NCBI RefSeq assembly: GCF_014898075.1
Contig: NZ_CP062976.1
Location: 2,170,001 to 2,234,000 of the forward strand
Direction: 5' to 3'
Origin: Neisseria yangbaofengii
GTDB lineage: Bacteria > Pseudomonadota > Gammaproteobacteria > Burkholderiales > Neisseriaceae
DNA: 64,000 nucleotides
Shown here: positions 1 to 8,066 of the stretch, one piece after another
Position numbering within the stretch: the first letter of the stretch is position 1
Layout of the letters: each line of letters starts with the position of its first letter
Made by a program: the position numbers and the translations under genes
The notes under the pieces: model-generated
The model's database searches: none
The model's input: only the letters and a program-made list of their open reading frames with translations
Told to the model about the DNA's origin: nothing

Positions 1-300
1 ATCCTCTGCCAACAAGCCATACATGGCAAACGGCTCATCCAAGCTTTTTTCCATCAGCGTATCCAGCGTCAAGGCCACCACCCCCGCTTCATGGTCGCCC
101 TTGAGCGTAAACGGATTGAGCGTGTCAAACCCGCCCTGCACCGGCAGCGTCAACGTGCCGCCTTTGGGCGCATTCGGGTTCACATAATCAAAGGCTTTGA
201 AATGCGGCGGATACTTCGGCGGCTGCCCCAAACCTAAACCGTGGGCGGCAAAGGCTGAAGACGTGGCGAGCATGAGGGAAACAAAAGCGGTGGTTTTCAT
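1..300 (-). CDS. YejA-like oligopeptide ABC transporter substrate-binding protein, N-terminal part
   Basis: This is the first 100 codons of a gene read leftward that runs off the window edge. The start codon is the reverse complement of cat at 298-300. The protein opens with a Sec signal peptide (charged MKTT, a hydrophobic run, then SAFAA). It continues with a family-5 solute-binding start, including NPNAPKGGTL, DTLNPF and TLDTLMEKSLDEP. The last motifs resemble YejA-type (microcin C/peptide) periplasmic binding proteins, which feed peptides to an ABC permease. The family is clear; the substrate is not known. The transporter partners would lie outside the window. Confidence 0.8.
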   Translation of the reverse strand, partial: MKTTAFVSLMLATSSAFAAHGLGLGQPPKYPPHFKAFDYVNPNAPKGGTLTLPVQGGFDTLNPFTLKGDHEAGVVALTLDTLMEKSLDEPFAMYGLLAED

Positions 301-332
301 GGCGGATTTGAGTTCGAATTTAGAATTAATGA

Positions 333-365
333 AGGCCGTCTGAAAAAACTATTTTCAGACGGCCT
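333..365. terminator. Inverted DUS hairpin
   Basis: Two AG-form DUS copies face each other with a short A/T loop, giving a 14-bp stem. It lies between the 5' end of the YejA-like gene and the 3' end of the yihY gene and abuts the small element at 366. It could terminate leftward transcripts coming from yihY. Confidence 0.55.
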
Positions 366-506
366 GAGACCTTTGCAAAATCCCTATCTTTGGCACATTT
401 TTCGTTATGCGCTGCCCGAAAGCCTGGCCTTTTAATGATATGTCTGCGCTTTCTGCGTTTGCCTACTTCAAACTGCCCCCGACTCTAGGGATTTTGCAAA
501 GGTCCC
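366..506. mobile_element. MITE-like element with IS5/IS1106-type ends (copy 1)
   Basis: The element starts with GAGACCTTTGCAAAA and ends with the near inverse of it (GGGACCTTTGCAAAAT read on the other strand). It is about 141 bp long with no coding capacity. Its interior shares the block around TTTGGCACATTT and the CGTTATGC(G/C) core with two other copies in the window (37199-37340 and 57994-58142), but in the opposite orientation. The ends resemble those of IS5-family elements of Neisseria, which is from memory and not searched. It sits at the 3' end of yihY. Confidence 0.65.
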
Positions 507-515
507 GGCTGAATA

Positions 516-1775
516 TTATACATCGTCAAAAATTTTCTTTAAGGCCGTAACAGACTTATCCTGATTATCCGTGTGCACACGGAATTCGGCCAAAGTCATG
601 TTCATGGTTTCGACGCAAGGCTGCATGATTTTATCGACGGCGGCGTTAACCTTGTCTTTCTTCACATACGACGGACTGTACACAAAAATCTTAAACAATT
701 CGGCCAAATCGATTTTATCCGCACTGGTTTTCAACACCCAGCCCTGTTTGCCCGAATACACATAACCATGGCGCGCCAGTTTTTCCAAAAGTTCGCCCAA
801 CTCGTCGTAGCCCATGTTGATGTGGCCGCGCAATTCCTGTACCAACATGGCTTTGCCTTCCTGCTGCGCCGCATCGAGCAACAACAGGATTTTCAACACA
901 TCATCAAATCGGCCGGAAGAATCGAAATTACGGCGAAACGCATTATCGCGCCAATACGACAGCGAAGACGTCAACACTGCGCCTGCCAACACCATCGACC
1001 AGAGCAAATTCAACCACACCAAGAAAAACGGAATTGCCGCAAACGCACCGTAAATTGATTTATAGCCGTCGAAATTGCTCATATACCACGCAAAAATATA
1101 GCGCGCAATCTGCAAAGCAAACGCCGTCACCACCGCGCCGATTAACGCGTGTTTGGCCGGCACAAAACGGTGCGGCACAAAGCGGTATAGCGCCCACAGC
1201 AAGGCCGTGCTGAAGAACAAAGACATCAAAAATCTGACCGCTTCGGCCAACACCGGCGAAATGTGTTCCAAACCCAAGCCGTTTACCGCGCCGACAATCA
1301 GCGACAAACTCACACCCAGCGACAAAGGGCCGAACGTCAGCAACGCCCAATACACCAAAAATTGGCGCATCAACGGCCGCTGCGTGTGCACGTTCCAAAT
1401 ACGGTTAAATGCGCTGTCGATGGTTTGCACCAACATCAACGAGGTCACAAACAACATCACGCTGCCAATGGCGGTCAATTTGCTGGCTTTGTCTTTAAAT
1501 TGATTCAGGTATTCAAACACCACATCCGCACCTTGCGGCACGATGGTACGGTTGATGAATTCGACAAACGACGTTGTCCACTGGTCAAACACCGGAAAAG
1601 CCGACACCACCACCAACATCACCGTCAACACCGGCACCAAGGCCAACAACGTAGTAAAGGTCAGGCTCGATGCCACTTGCGGCACGCGTTCGTTATTGAA
1701 ACGGTCGAACACAAACATCAAAAAACCGACCATTTTATTTTCCGACAAGCCTTGCCACCATTTTAAAAACGGCAT
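516..1775 (-). CDS. YihY/UPF0761 family inner-membrane protein
   Basis: The product is a 419-residue polytopic membrane protein of the YihY family, formerly misnamed ribonuclease BN. Residues 1-285 hold about six hydrophobic segments with the family blocks ERVPQVASSLTFTTLLALVP, IGSVMLFVTSLM and YGAFAAIPFFLVWLNLLW. The last 130 residues form a soluble winged-helix-like tail (NMGYDELGELLEKLARHGYV), as in other Neisseria members. The biochemical role of the family is not settled. The gene stands alone, divergent from wrbA across a DUS hairpin. The start MPFLKWW follows an AAGGAAAAGAGT-type ribosome site. Confidence 0.88.
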   Translation of the reverse strand: MPFLKWWQGLSENKMVGFLMFVFDRFNNERVPQVASSLTFTTLLALVPVLTVMLVVVSAFPVFDQWTTSFVEFINRTIVPQGADVVFEYLNQFKDKASKLTAIGSVMLFVTSLMLVQTIDSAFNRIWNVHTQRPLMRQFLVYWALLTFGPLSLGVSLSLIVGAVNGLGLEHISPVLAEAVRFLMSLFFSTALLWALYRFVPHRFVPAKHALIGAVVTAFALQIARYIFAWYMSNFDGYKSIYGAFAAIPFFLVWLNLLWSMVLAGAVLTSSLSYWRDNAFRRNFDSSGRFDDVLKILLLLDAAQQEGKAMLVQELRGHINMGYDELGELLEKLARHGYVYSGKQGWVLKTSADKIDLAELFKIFVYSPSYVKKDKVNAAVDKIMQPCVETMNMTLAEFRVHTDNQDKSVTALKKIFDDV

Positions 1776-1808
1776 ACTCTTTTCCTTAATGTACTGTATG
1801 ATGATGAT

Positions 1809-1843
1809 TTTTCAGACGGCCTTCCCTTTAGGCCGTCTGAAAA
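1809..1843. repeat. Inverted DUS pair in a divergent promoter region
   Basis: Two facing AG-form DUS copies form a 13-bp stem with a short loop. The pair lies upstream of both yihY (leftward) and wrbA (rightward), so it is not placed like a terminator. It may simply be uptake signal. Confidence 0.6.
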
Positions 1844-1866
1844 GCAGTTTGATTAAGCCATTGTAA

Positions 1867-2481
<615 letters not shown>

Positions 2482-2666
2482 ACCGATTTAGTAGGAAAGT
2501 TTTGCGGTTTCAGCAACCCGTCCCTCTCTCTAAACCAAGGGAGGGGGTTTGGACACGGCCGCTTAAACCTTCTAAAACACAACATCAAGACCGTCTGAAA
2601 ATCGTCATGACCCAAACCATCTTTTTCAGAAGGCCTTACATACCCAATAAAACAGAAAGGAAAATC

Positions 2667-3395
2667 ATGACATTATCCAGCAAACCCGTTATCGAAACCG
2701 CCTTGGCGCACCGCTCTATCCGCAAGTTTACCGACGAGCCCGTCAGCAGCGAACAACTCACTGCTATTTTAAACGCCGGCCGCGCCGGTTCGACGTCCAA
2801 CTTTTTCCAAAGCACCCACATTATCCGCGTCACCGATCCCGAAGTACGCCTCCAAATCCGCGACATCGGCCGCGCGTTGAGCAGCATCGACACCTGTGCC
2901 GAACTGCTGATTTTCTGTTTCGACTTTGCCAAACACCAATCTTTTGCCCCTGAGTCGCAACTGGATTGGACGGAAATGGTATTAATCGGCGCCGTCGATT
3001 GCGGCATCATCGCGCAAAACGTGATGTTGGCCGCCGAGTCTCTGGGCTTGGGCGGCGTATATCTCGGCTACGTCCGCAACGACATCAACCGCACCGCCGA
3101 AATCTTAAAGCTGCCGAAACACGTGGTACCGATGTTCGGCATGGCGCTCGGCCATCCGGCGCAAGACCCGATGTTGCGCCCGCGTTTACCGCTGGAGGCC
3201 ATGGTTTCCGAAAACCATTATCAGCCGATCGACAACCAAGTGCTGGCCGATTACCGCACCCTCACCCGCGCCTATTATCAAGAACGCAGCAAAATGGACA
3301 CCGATTGGGTCGAGCAAATGACCGAATCACTTAAAGGCGAAATCCGCCCTGAAATTCTGCCGTTTTTGCACAAACAAGGTTTTGCCCGAAAATAA
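2667..3395 (+). CDS. NfsA-type oxygen-insensitive NADPH nitroreductase / flavin reductase
   Basis: The 242-residue product matches the NfsA/FRP branch of the nitroreductase fold. Residues 12-20 (LAHRSIRKF) form the FMN-binding start. AAESLGLGGVYLGYVRN and the GMALGHPAQ block are characteristic, and the C-terminal extension with YRTLTRAYYQER is usual for NfsA. These enzymes use NADPH and FMN to reduce nitro-compounds, quinones or flavin. I chose the ATG at 2667 because AGAAAGGAAA precedes it. The open frame upstream to 2502 runs through a DUS and is not protein-like. Activity of this copy is inferred. Confidence 0.85.
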   Translation: MTLSSKPVIETALAHRSIRKFTDEPVSSEQLTAILNAGRAGSTSNFFQSTHIIRVTDPEVRLQIRDIGRALSSIDTCAELLIFCFDFAKHQSFAPESQLDWTEMVLIGAVDCGIIAQNVMLAAESLGLGGVYLGYVRNDINRTAEILKLPKHVVPMFGMALGHPAQDPMLRPRLPLEAMVSENHYQPIDNQVLADYRTLTRAYYQERSKMDTDWVEQMTESLKGEIRPEILPFLHKQGFARK

Positions 3396-3620
3396 GTGCC
3401 GAATCCACGCAAAGGCCGTCTGAAATGTTTCAAACGGTCTTTTAATTTTCACCATTAACAATTCTTTACAATATTTTTAAACTAAGTGGACAGGCAAGCA
3501 CAAATTTGATGTTAAACTCAATCAAAACAAGCGGTTTGATATCACAACAACCGAAAAAAGAATGACTGTCTTTTCATCTTTTTACAACCGCGTCCACTCC
3601 ACCGAACACAAAACACAGCC

Positions 3621-3908
3621 ATGGAAAACCAACGTCTCTCAACCCTATTAAAGCTCATCGCCCAGCCCGAGCGCATGAGCATCCTGTTTCTCTTGCTCGA
3701 AGACGATCGCAACGTCAATGAACTATGCGCCGCCACCGGCCAACACGCCGCCACCGTGTCCAACCACTTAGCCAAACTGCGCAGCGAAGGCTTGGTCGAA
3801 TTCACCCGCTACCACCGCGTGCTGGAATACCGCTTGATTTCCGATGAAGCCGCCGTGATTTTGCACACGCTCAAAAGCCTGAAACAAGCCGGCCAACAAG
3901 CTGCCTGA
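3621..3908 (+). CDS. ArsR/SmtB-family winged-helix regulator
   Basis: This is a 95-residue winged-helix DNA-binding protein. LLKLIAQPERMSILFLL opens the domain, NVNELCAATGQHAATVSNHLAKLRSEGLVEF is the helix-turn-helix, and HRVLEYRL is the wing. Only one cysteine (in ELCAATG) is present, so the classic metal-binding CxC pair of ArsR in the recognition helix is missing. A thiol, redox or ligand signal is possible but not shown. Upstream (3440-3620) is AT-rich. The exonuclease III gene follows on the same strand after about 110 bp, but co-transcription is uncertain. Confidence 0.8.
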   Translation: MENQRLSTLLKLIAQPERMSILFLLLEDDRNVNELCAATGQHAATVSNHLAKLRSEGLVEFTRYHRVLEYRLISDEAAVILHTLKSLKQAGQQAA

Positions 3909-4017
3909 GTTTAAACCCACCAAAATCAATGTTAAAATAGCGCGGTTTGTCAGCCAACCGCGCTGTTTTTTCGGCTTCAATGTTCAGACGGTCTATTCTC
4001 CCACACACGGAACCCCC

Positions 4018-4788
4018 ATGAAAGTCACCACTTGGAACGTCAATTCCCTCAACGTGCGCCTGCCGCAAGTGCAAAACCGGCTGGCCGAACACCAACCCGA
4101 TGTCTTGGTCTTGCAAGAGCTCAAACTCGACCAAGACAAATACCCCGCCGCTGCCCTGCAAATGATGGGCTGGCACACCGTTTGGAGCGGCCAAAAAACC
4201 TACAACGGCGTAGCGATTATCAGCCGTACCGAACCACAAGATGTCCACACCGGCCTGCCCGACCTGCCCGACGACCCGCAACGCCGCGTGATTGCCGCCA
4301 CCATCAACGGCGTACGCGTGATCAACGTTTACTGCGTCAATGGCGAAGCACTCGACAGCCCGAAATTCCAATATAAAGAACAATGGTTTGCCGCGCTCAC
4401 CGAATTTGTGCGCGATGAACTGACCCGCCATGAAAAATTGGTTTTGCTCGGTGATTTCAACATCGCGCCTGCCGATGCCGACTGCTACGATCCCGAAAAA
4501 TGGCATGAAAAAATCCATTGCTCCAGCATCGAACGGCAATGGTTTCAAAACCTGCTCGACTTAGGCTTAACCGACAGCCTGCGCCAAATCCACCCCGAAG
4601 GCGCATTTTACACATGGTTCGACTACCGCGGTGCCATGTTCCAACGCGGCTTGGGCTTGCGCATCGACCATCTGCTGATTTCCCCGGCCTTGTCTGCCGT
4701 GTTGCAAGACGTAGCAGTCGATTTGGCCGCACGAGGCCAAGAGCGTCCGAGTGACCACGCACCGGTGACCGCGGTGTTTGATTTGTAA
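4018..4788 (+). CDS. xthA: Exonuclease III family DNA-repair nuclease, NExo-like
   Basis: The 256-residue product has the complete ExoIII/APE fold: TTWNVNSLN (Asn7), QELK (Glu34), GDFNIAP (Asp146, Asn148), RIDHLLIS (Asp217) and the SDHAP end (Asp246, His247). It should act in base-excision repair. Meningococcal NExo is a specialised 3'-phosphodiesterase that lacks AP-endonuclease activity, a property linked to His167. This protein also carries His at residue 167 (EKIHCSS), so the same specialisation is likely. The gene begins right at an ACGGAACCCCC ribosome region and ends before a DUS terminator. Confidence 0.92.
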   Translation: MKVTTWNVNSLNVRLPQVQNRLAEHQPDVLVLQELKLDQDKYPAAALQMMGWHTVWSGQKTYNGVAIISRTEPQDVHTGLPDLPDDPQRRVIAATINGVRVINVYCVNGEALDSPKFQYKEQWFAALTEFVRDELTRHEKLVLLGDFNIAPADADCYDPEKWHEKIHCSSIERQWFQNLLDLGLTDSLRQIHPEGAFYTWFDYRGAMFQRGLGLRIDHLLISPALSAVLQDVAVDLAARGQERPSDHAPVTAVFDL

Positions 4789-4808
4789 ATTTATTGATTG
4801 GCAAAACG

Positions 4809-4842
4809 AAGGCCGTCTGAAAATCATTTTTCAGACGGCCTT
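4809..4842. terminator. Bidirectional DUS terminator
   Basis: A 15-bp inverted DUS stem (AAGGCCGTCTGAAAA and its inverse) with a tiny loop lies between the converging exonuclease gene and the metallophosphatase gene. Confidence 0.75.
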
Positions 4843-4909
4843 AAAGTATCCGTCAACGCAATATTTCGTATCAGCAAAAGTTAAACCAGCCGCCAGACAT
4901 AAGCGGCTT

Positions 4910-5968
4910 TTAATCTGTCGCCATCACTTCCCCATCGTCAAACATCAAGGTGCGCTCCGGCCAACGCAATGCGGCCAAGCGGAATTGTTGCGGCGGATAT
5001 TTTTCAGGAAACTTGCGCACGCGCCAACTGGCTCCGATGGAAAAGTCCACGCAAAACACATTGTTTTTCGCACCGTGCCATGCCGTCGGTTGCGTAGGCA
5101 GCAATTTACGTTCGGCGGCAACGTTATTCGGATCCTGCTGCCAAGTGCGCCAATAATGGCCGATGACCACCGGCACATCTTCCTGATAATCTTCCCACCA
5201 CGGGCAGCGGCTGGTGCCGCGCCAACGCCCGCCGGCATAAAACAATTCCGACGACAATTTTTCCACGCCGCTGGTTAAGGCGCGCAAGGGATGCGCTTTG
5301 CCGCGGGCAAAATCATATTGCGCGGTAGCGGGCATCGGCGGCGGTGTCCGGTCGGGATTCTCCGCCAATTCCGCATAATGCTGCTGCTCGTAGCGGTAAT
5401 CTTCATACCATGAGGCCGTCTGAAGCTGCTGTTTCAATTCTTGGTCGAAACGGCGGTATTGCGTCATCAAATCTTCGCCATGCGCCTGTGCTTCGTCCAG
5501 CTTTGGGAACATTTCCGGCAGCCACGCGGCATGAATGATGCGGATATCGGCGCGCTCGCAAATAATCGGCTGTTCGGCCAGCCATGCAGTAAACCCGTTT
5601 TTTTCCGCTTCATCGGCACGCTGCCACGGCGCATAGTTGACCCCGTCTTTTTCTGCACGCGAATCAAAAAACCAGCCCGATCCGTCTTTGCGGTCATCCG
5701 CCAGAATATTCAATTCGTGATTACCCAGCACCACATAGGCCAAGCCCTGCTCTTGCGCGCATTTCACCCACTTCAACACCGCCGGACTGTCCGGCCCGCG
5801 GTCGCACAAATCGCCGACAAACACCAGCCTGCGCCCTTCGGGATGACGGCCGTCCGAATCGTAGCCTAAATGGCGCAACAGGTTTTGCAGCGCGGCAAAT
5901 TCACCGTGCACATCGCCGACAATATCCAGCGGCGTATCGGGTAGGGTTTGGCGGTATTGGTAGGTCAT
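4910..5968 (-). CDS. Calcineurin-like metallophosphoesterase
   Basis: This is a 352-residue member of the PPP-like metallophosphatases. The metal-binding motifs are in order: DIVGDVHGE (about residue 15), FVGDLCDRGPDS (about 50) and VLGNHELNIL (about 80), with a later GHYW. These ligate two metal ions and hydrolyse phosphoesters; in bacteria the substrate may be protein phosphate or a dinucleotide such as Ap4A. The protein is longer than ApaH (about 275) and lacks its typical C-terminus, so no symbol is given. It is transcribed on its own and has no membrane segment. Confidence 0.82.
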   Translation of the reverse strand: MTYQYRQTLPDTPLDIVGDVHGEFAALQNLLRHLGYDSDGRHPEGRRLVFVGDLCDRGPDSPAVLKWVKCAQEQGLAYVVLGNHELNILADDRKDGSGWFFDSRAEKDGVNYAPWQRADEAEKNGFTAWLAEQPIICERADIRIIHAAWLPEMFPKLDEAQAHGEDLMTQYRRFDQELKQQLQTASWYEDYRYEQQHYAELAENPDRTPPPMPATAQYDFARGKAHPLRALTSGVEKLSSELFYAGGRWRGTSRCPWWEDYQEDVPVVIGHYWRTWQQDPNNVAAERKLLPTQPTAWHGAKNNVFCVDFSIGASWRVRKFPEKYPPQQFRLAALRWPERTLMFDDGEVMATD

Positions 5969-6031
5969 AGGGGCAACCTTTTATCAACAGTGTGCGACGA
6001 TTGTAGCGCAGTTTGATGTCCGAATGATAAA

Positions 6032-6063
6032 AGGCCGTCTGAAACTTAACATTCGGACGGCCT
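6032..6063. terminator. Imperfect inverted DUS at the end of orn
   Basis: One arm is a perfect AG-form DUS and the other reads TTCGGACGGCCT, so one pair in the stem is a G-U wobble. It lies just past the orn stop codon and upstream of the phosphatase start. Confidence 0.55.
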
Positions 6064-6070
6064 GTTCAAA

Positions 6071-6622
6071 CTATTGCGGCAATTTCAAAAAATGCTCGCG
6101 GTAGTAACGCATTTCTTCGATGCTTTCCAAAATATCATCCAACGCCTGATGCGAACCGCGTTTCACCACACCTTTGGCCACGGCAGGATGCCAGCGTTTG
6201 GCCAACTCTTTCAAAGTGGACACATCAAGATTGCGGTAATGGAAATACGCTTCCAAGCGCGGCATGTACTTCACCATAAAACGGCGGTCTTGATGAATGG
6301 TGTTGCCGCACATCGGCGTGGCTTTTTCCGGAATCCATCCGGCCATAAAATCGAGTAATTTCTGCTCTACTTCGGCTTCGGTGTAGCTTGACCCGCGCAC
6401 CCGTTGGGTCAACCCTGTGCGGCCGTGGGTCGCCGTGTTCCATTCGTCCATCGCGTTCAATACCTCATCGCTTTGATGAATGGCATACACTTCCGACTGC
6501 GCCAACACATTCAAATCTTGGTCGGTGATAATCATCGCCACTTCGATGATTTTGTCGGTTTCAGGATAGAGGCCGGTCATTTCCATATCGAGCCAGCAGA
6601 GATTGTTTGCGTTTTGGGTCAT
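6071..6622 (-). CDS. orn: Oligoribonuclease
   Basis: Orn is a DEDDh 3'-5' exonuclease that finishes RNA decay by cutting two- to five-nucleotide RNAs. The motifs are complete: LDMEMTGL (Asp/Glu), [22 protein letters not shown] and [14 protein letters not shown] with the final Asp. I chose [10 protein letters not shown] at 6622 as the start; an upstream in-frame ATG at 6649 would add nine residues (MMNHKRPSE) encoded by a DUS. The DUS lies directly against the chosen ATG (AAGGCCGTCTGAA then ATG), so its AAGG may serve as ribosome site. The protein would be 183 residues, the normal length. Confidence 0.93.
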   Translation of the reverse strand: MTQNANNLCWLDMEMTGLYPETDKIIEVAMIITDQDLNVLAQSEVYAIHQSDEVLNAMDEWNTATHGRTGLTQRVRGSSYTEAEVEQKLLDFMAGWIPEKATPMCGNTIHQDRRFMVKYMPRLEAYFHYRNLDVSTLKELAKRWHPAVAKGVVKRGSHQALDDILESIEEMRYYREHFLKLPQ

Positions 6623-6683
6623 TTCAGACGGCCTTTTATGATTCATCAACAGCCGTGATTATAACCGAAAGGCCGTCTGAAAA

Positions 6684-7421
6684 TCAGGCCAAAATGGCAA
6701 TGTAGCGTTCCAATTCGCTTTTTTCATACTCGGCAATCAGGCGGCACAAACTGTCGGGATTTTTGCCGCTGCGGTGAAAATCATCAAAGCATTGGTAATA
6801 ACGGACGCGGTCGGTAAATTTAATGTCCACGGGCAGGTAGCCGTTTTTCAGTAATTCCAAATTCATTAACAGCCTGCCGGTGCGGCCGTTGCCATCGATA
6901 AACGGATGGATGCTTTCAAATGCCAAATGCAGCCATGCCACCGCTTGCAAGGGATGTTGGGTCGTTAATTGTTGCTGATAGGTAAGCAGCATTTGCGCGG
7001 TTTCTTCAGCAATGCGGTAAGGCGGCGTGGTTTCGTTTTCCGCACCCATAATCCGCACCGGAATATTGCGGTAGCGGCCACGGTGCTCCGCATTAGCCAT
7101 CAACACCAAAGCATGAATATCCTTGATGTTCCGCTCGGTTAAAGGCTCGTTGTGCACCACGATATTGAACACATATTCAAAAGCATCTTTAAAACCGATG
7201 ATATCCAAATGCTCGCGAATCGGCTTTTCAGAAATGGTCATGCCGTCATTCAAAATCATCGCCGTTTCGCGCAAGGTGATGGTATTGCCCTCGATGGCAT
7301 TGGAATTGTAGCTGCTCTCGATGATGAATTCATGGCGCAGCCGTTGCAATTCACTTTGCGTCAAAGGCCGCATCCCGGCCAGTTTGGCTTTTAAAATATC
7401 GGTTTCTTGCAGTAAATTCAT
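6684..7421 (-). CDS. Fic-domain protein (class II, self-inhibited)
   Basis: This is a 245-residue Fic protein. The catalytic loop HPFIDGNGRTGR (residues 172-183) has every consensus residue of HxFx(D/E)GNGRxxR, so it should transfer AMP or another nucleotide group to a hydroxyl of a target protein. An N-terminal inhibitory motif S-N-A-I-E-G (residues 40-45) fits the (S/T)xxxE(G/N) consensus of class II Fic proteins. This means activity is normally locked by the Glu. No antitoxin gene of the class I type is adjacent. The target is unknown. A 49-residue gene and an XRE regulator follow to the right. Confidence 0.87.
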   Translation of the reverse strand: MNLLQETDILKAKLAGMRPLTQSELQRLRHEFIIESSYNSNAIEGNTITLRETAMILNDGMTISEKPIREHLDIIGFKDAFEYVFNIVVHNEPLTERNIKDIHALVLMANAEHRGRYRNIPVRIMGAENETTPPYRIAEETAQMLLTYQQQLTTQHPLQAVAWLHLAFESIHPFIDGNGRTGRLLMNLELLKNGYLPVDIKFTDRVRYYQCFDDFHRSGKNPDSLCRLIAEYEKSELERYIAILA

Positions 7422-7458
7422 GATGAGGTTTTTCTAAAATAATGAAGATATTATAAAA

Positions 7459-7494
7459 AGGCCGTCTGAAAGATTCAAATCTTTCAGACGGCCT
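7459..7494. terminator. Inverted DUS hairpin between the Fic gene and the 49-residue gene
   Basis: A 16-bp perfect stem (AGGCCGTCTGAAAGAT and its inverse) with a four-base loop follows the stop codon of the small leftward gene at 7513. It should end that transcript before the fic start. Confidence 0.7.
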
Positions 7495-7512
7495 CTGATT
7501 ACAAAAAAGATT

Positions 7513-7662
7513 TTAATGCTCAACACATGAAATAATTTTTACTTTACCATTATAACGTGCCTTAATCTGTTCACGAGCCTGACTTGCACTACTCGCTGTC
7601 ACAAGTGCACTTGGCACAGACGAGGATCCATTCATTTGATATTTAACTGTATAACGTTTCAT
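7513..7662 (-). CDS. Small hypothetical protein, 49 residues
   Basis: A short gene reads leftward from an ATG at 7662, seven bases after the ribosome site AAGGA. The protein begins MKRYTVKYQMNGSSSVPSAL and continues with a serine/alanine-rich helix (TASSASQAREQIKARY) and a final strand (KVKIISCVEH). The pattern of beta strand, polar loop, helix and beta strand resembles small stand-alone proteins seen in other Gram-negatives, but I do not recognise a named family. It is divergent from the XRE regulator at 7752, with about 90 bp of AT-rich sequence between. That layout suggests the regulator may control it. Confidence 0.65.
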   Translation of the reverse strand: MKRYTVKYQMNGSSSVPSALVTASSASQAREQIKARYNGKVKIISCVEH

Positions 7663-7751
7663 ATTTATTCCTTATATCAAAATCTTCATTATATAAATGA
7701 TGATTAGTTGGTTCTCCATTTACAAATTCGCCAATAATAGATACTACATTT

Positions 7752-7979
7752 ATGAACGAATCTCCTATTTCTCCAATTACTTATCGACTAATTTTTGCCC
7801 AAAATGTAGGGCAAATCAGAAGATTAAAAGAATTTTCTCAAGAAGAGCTTGCACATCTTGCCGGAGTAAGCCGAATCTATATCGGTGAAGTCGAACGTGG
7901 CGAGCGTAATGTAACGATTGATGTAATGGGAAGAATTGCAAATGCTTTAAACATGCCGCTTGAACAATTATTAACTTGA
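7752..7979 (+). CDS. XRE/Cro-CI family regulator, 75 residues
   Basis: Almost the whole protein is one helix-turn-helix domain: NVGQIRRLKEFSQEELAHLAGVSRIYIGEVERGERNVTIDVMGRIANALNMPLEQLL. The length and layout match controller proteins of restriction-modification systems and other stand-alone Cro-type regulators. There is no restriction or methyltransferase gene nearby. The codon use and base content are more AT-rich than in the flanking genes, which hints at acquisition. The likely target is the divergent 49-residue gene or itself. It ends before a DUS terminator. Confidence 0.82.
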   Translation: MNESPISPITYRLIFAQNVGQIRRLKEFSQEELAHLAGVSRIYIGEVERGERNVTIDVMGRIANALNMPLEQLLT

Positions 7980-8003
7980 GATTTGATGAAAATCGGTTAA
8001 CAT

Positions 8004-8041
8004 AAAAAAGCCGTCTGAAAATACGTTCAGACGGCTTTTTT
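8004..8041. terminator. DUS terminator between xre and fhs
   Basis: A-rich and T-rich tails flank an inverted DUS (AAAAAAGCCGTCTGAA and its inverse). It can stop both the rightward xre transcript and the leftward fhs transcript. Confidence 0.75.
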
Positions 8042-8066
8042 ATTAGCCAACTTAATTTAATGTGAT

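Noticed and set aside
2502-2666. An upstream extension of the NfsA gene
   Set aside because: It runs through a DUS and low-complexity codons, and a ribosome site lies before the ATG at 2667.
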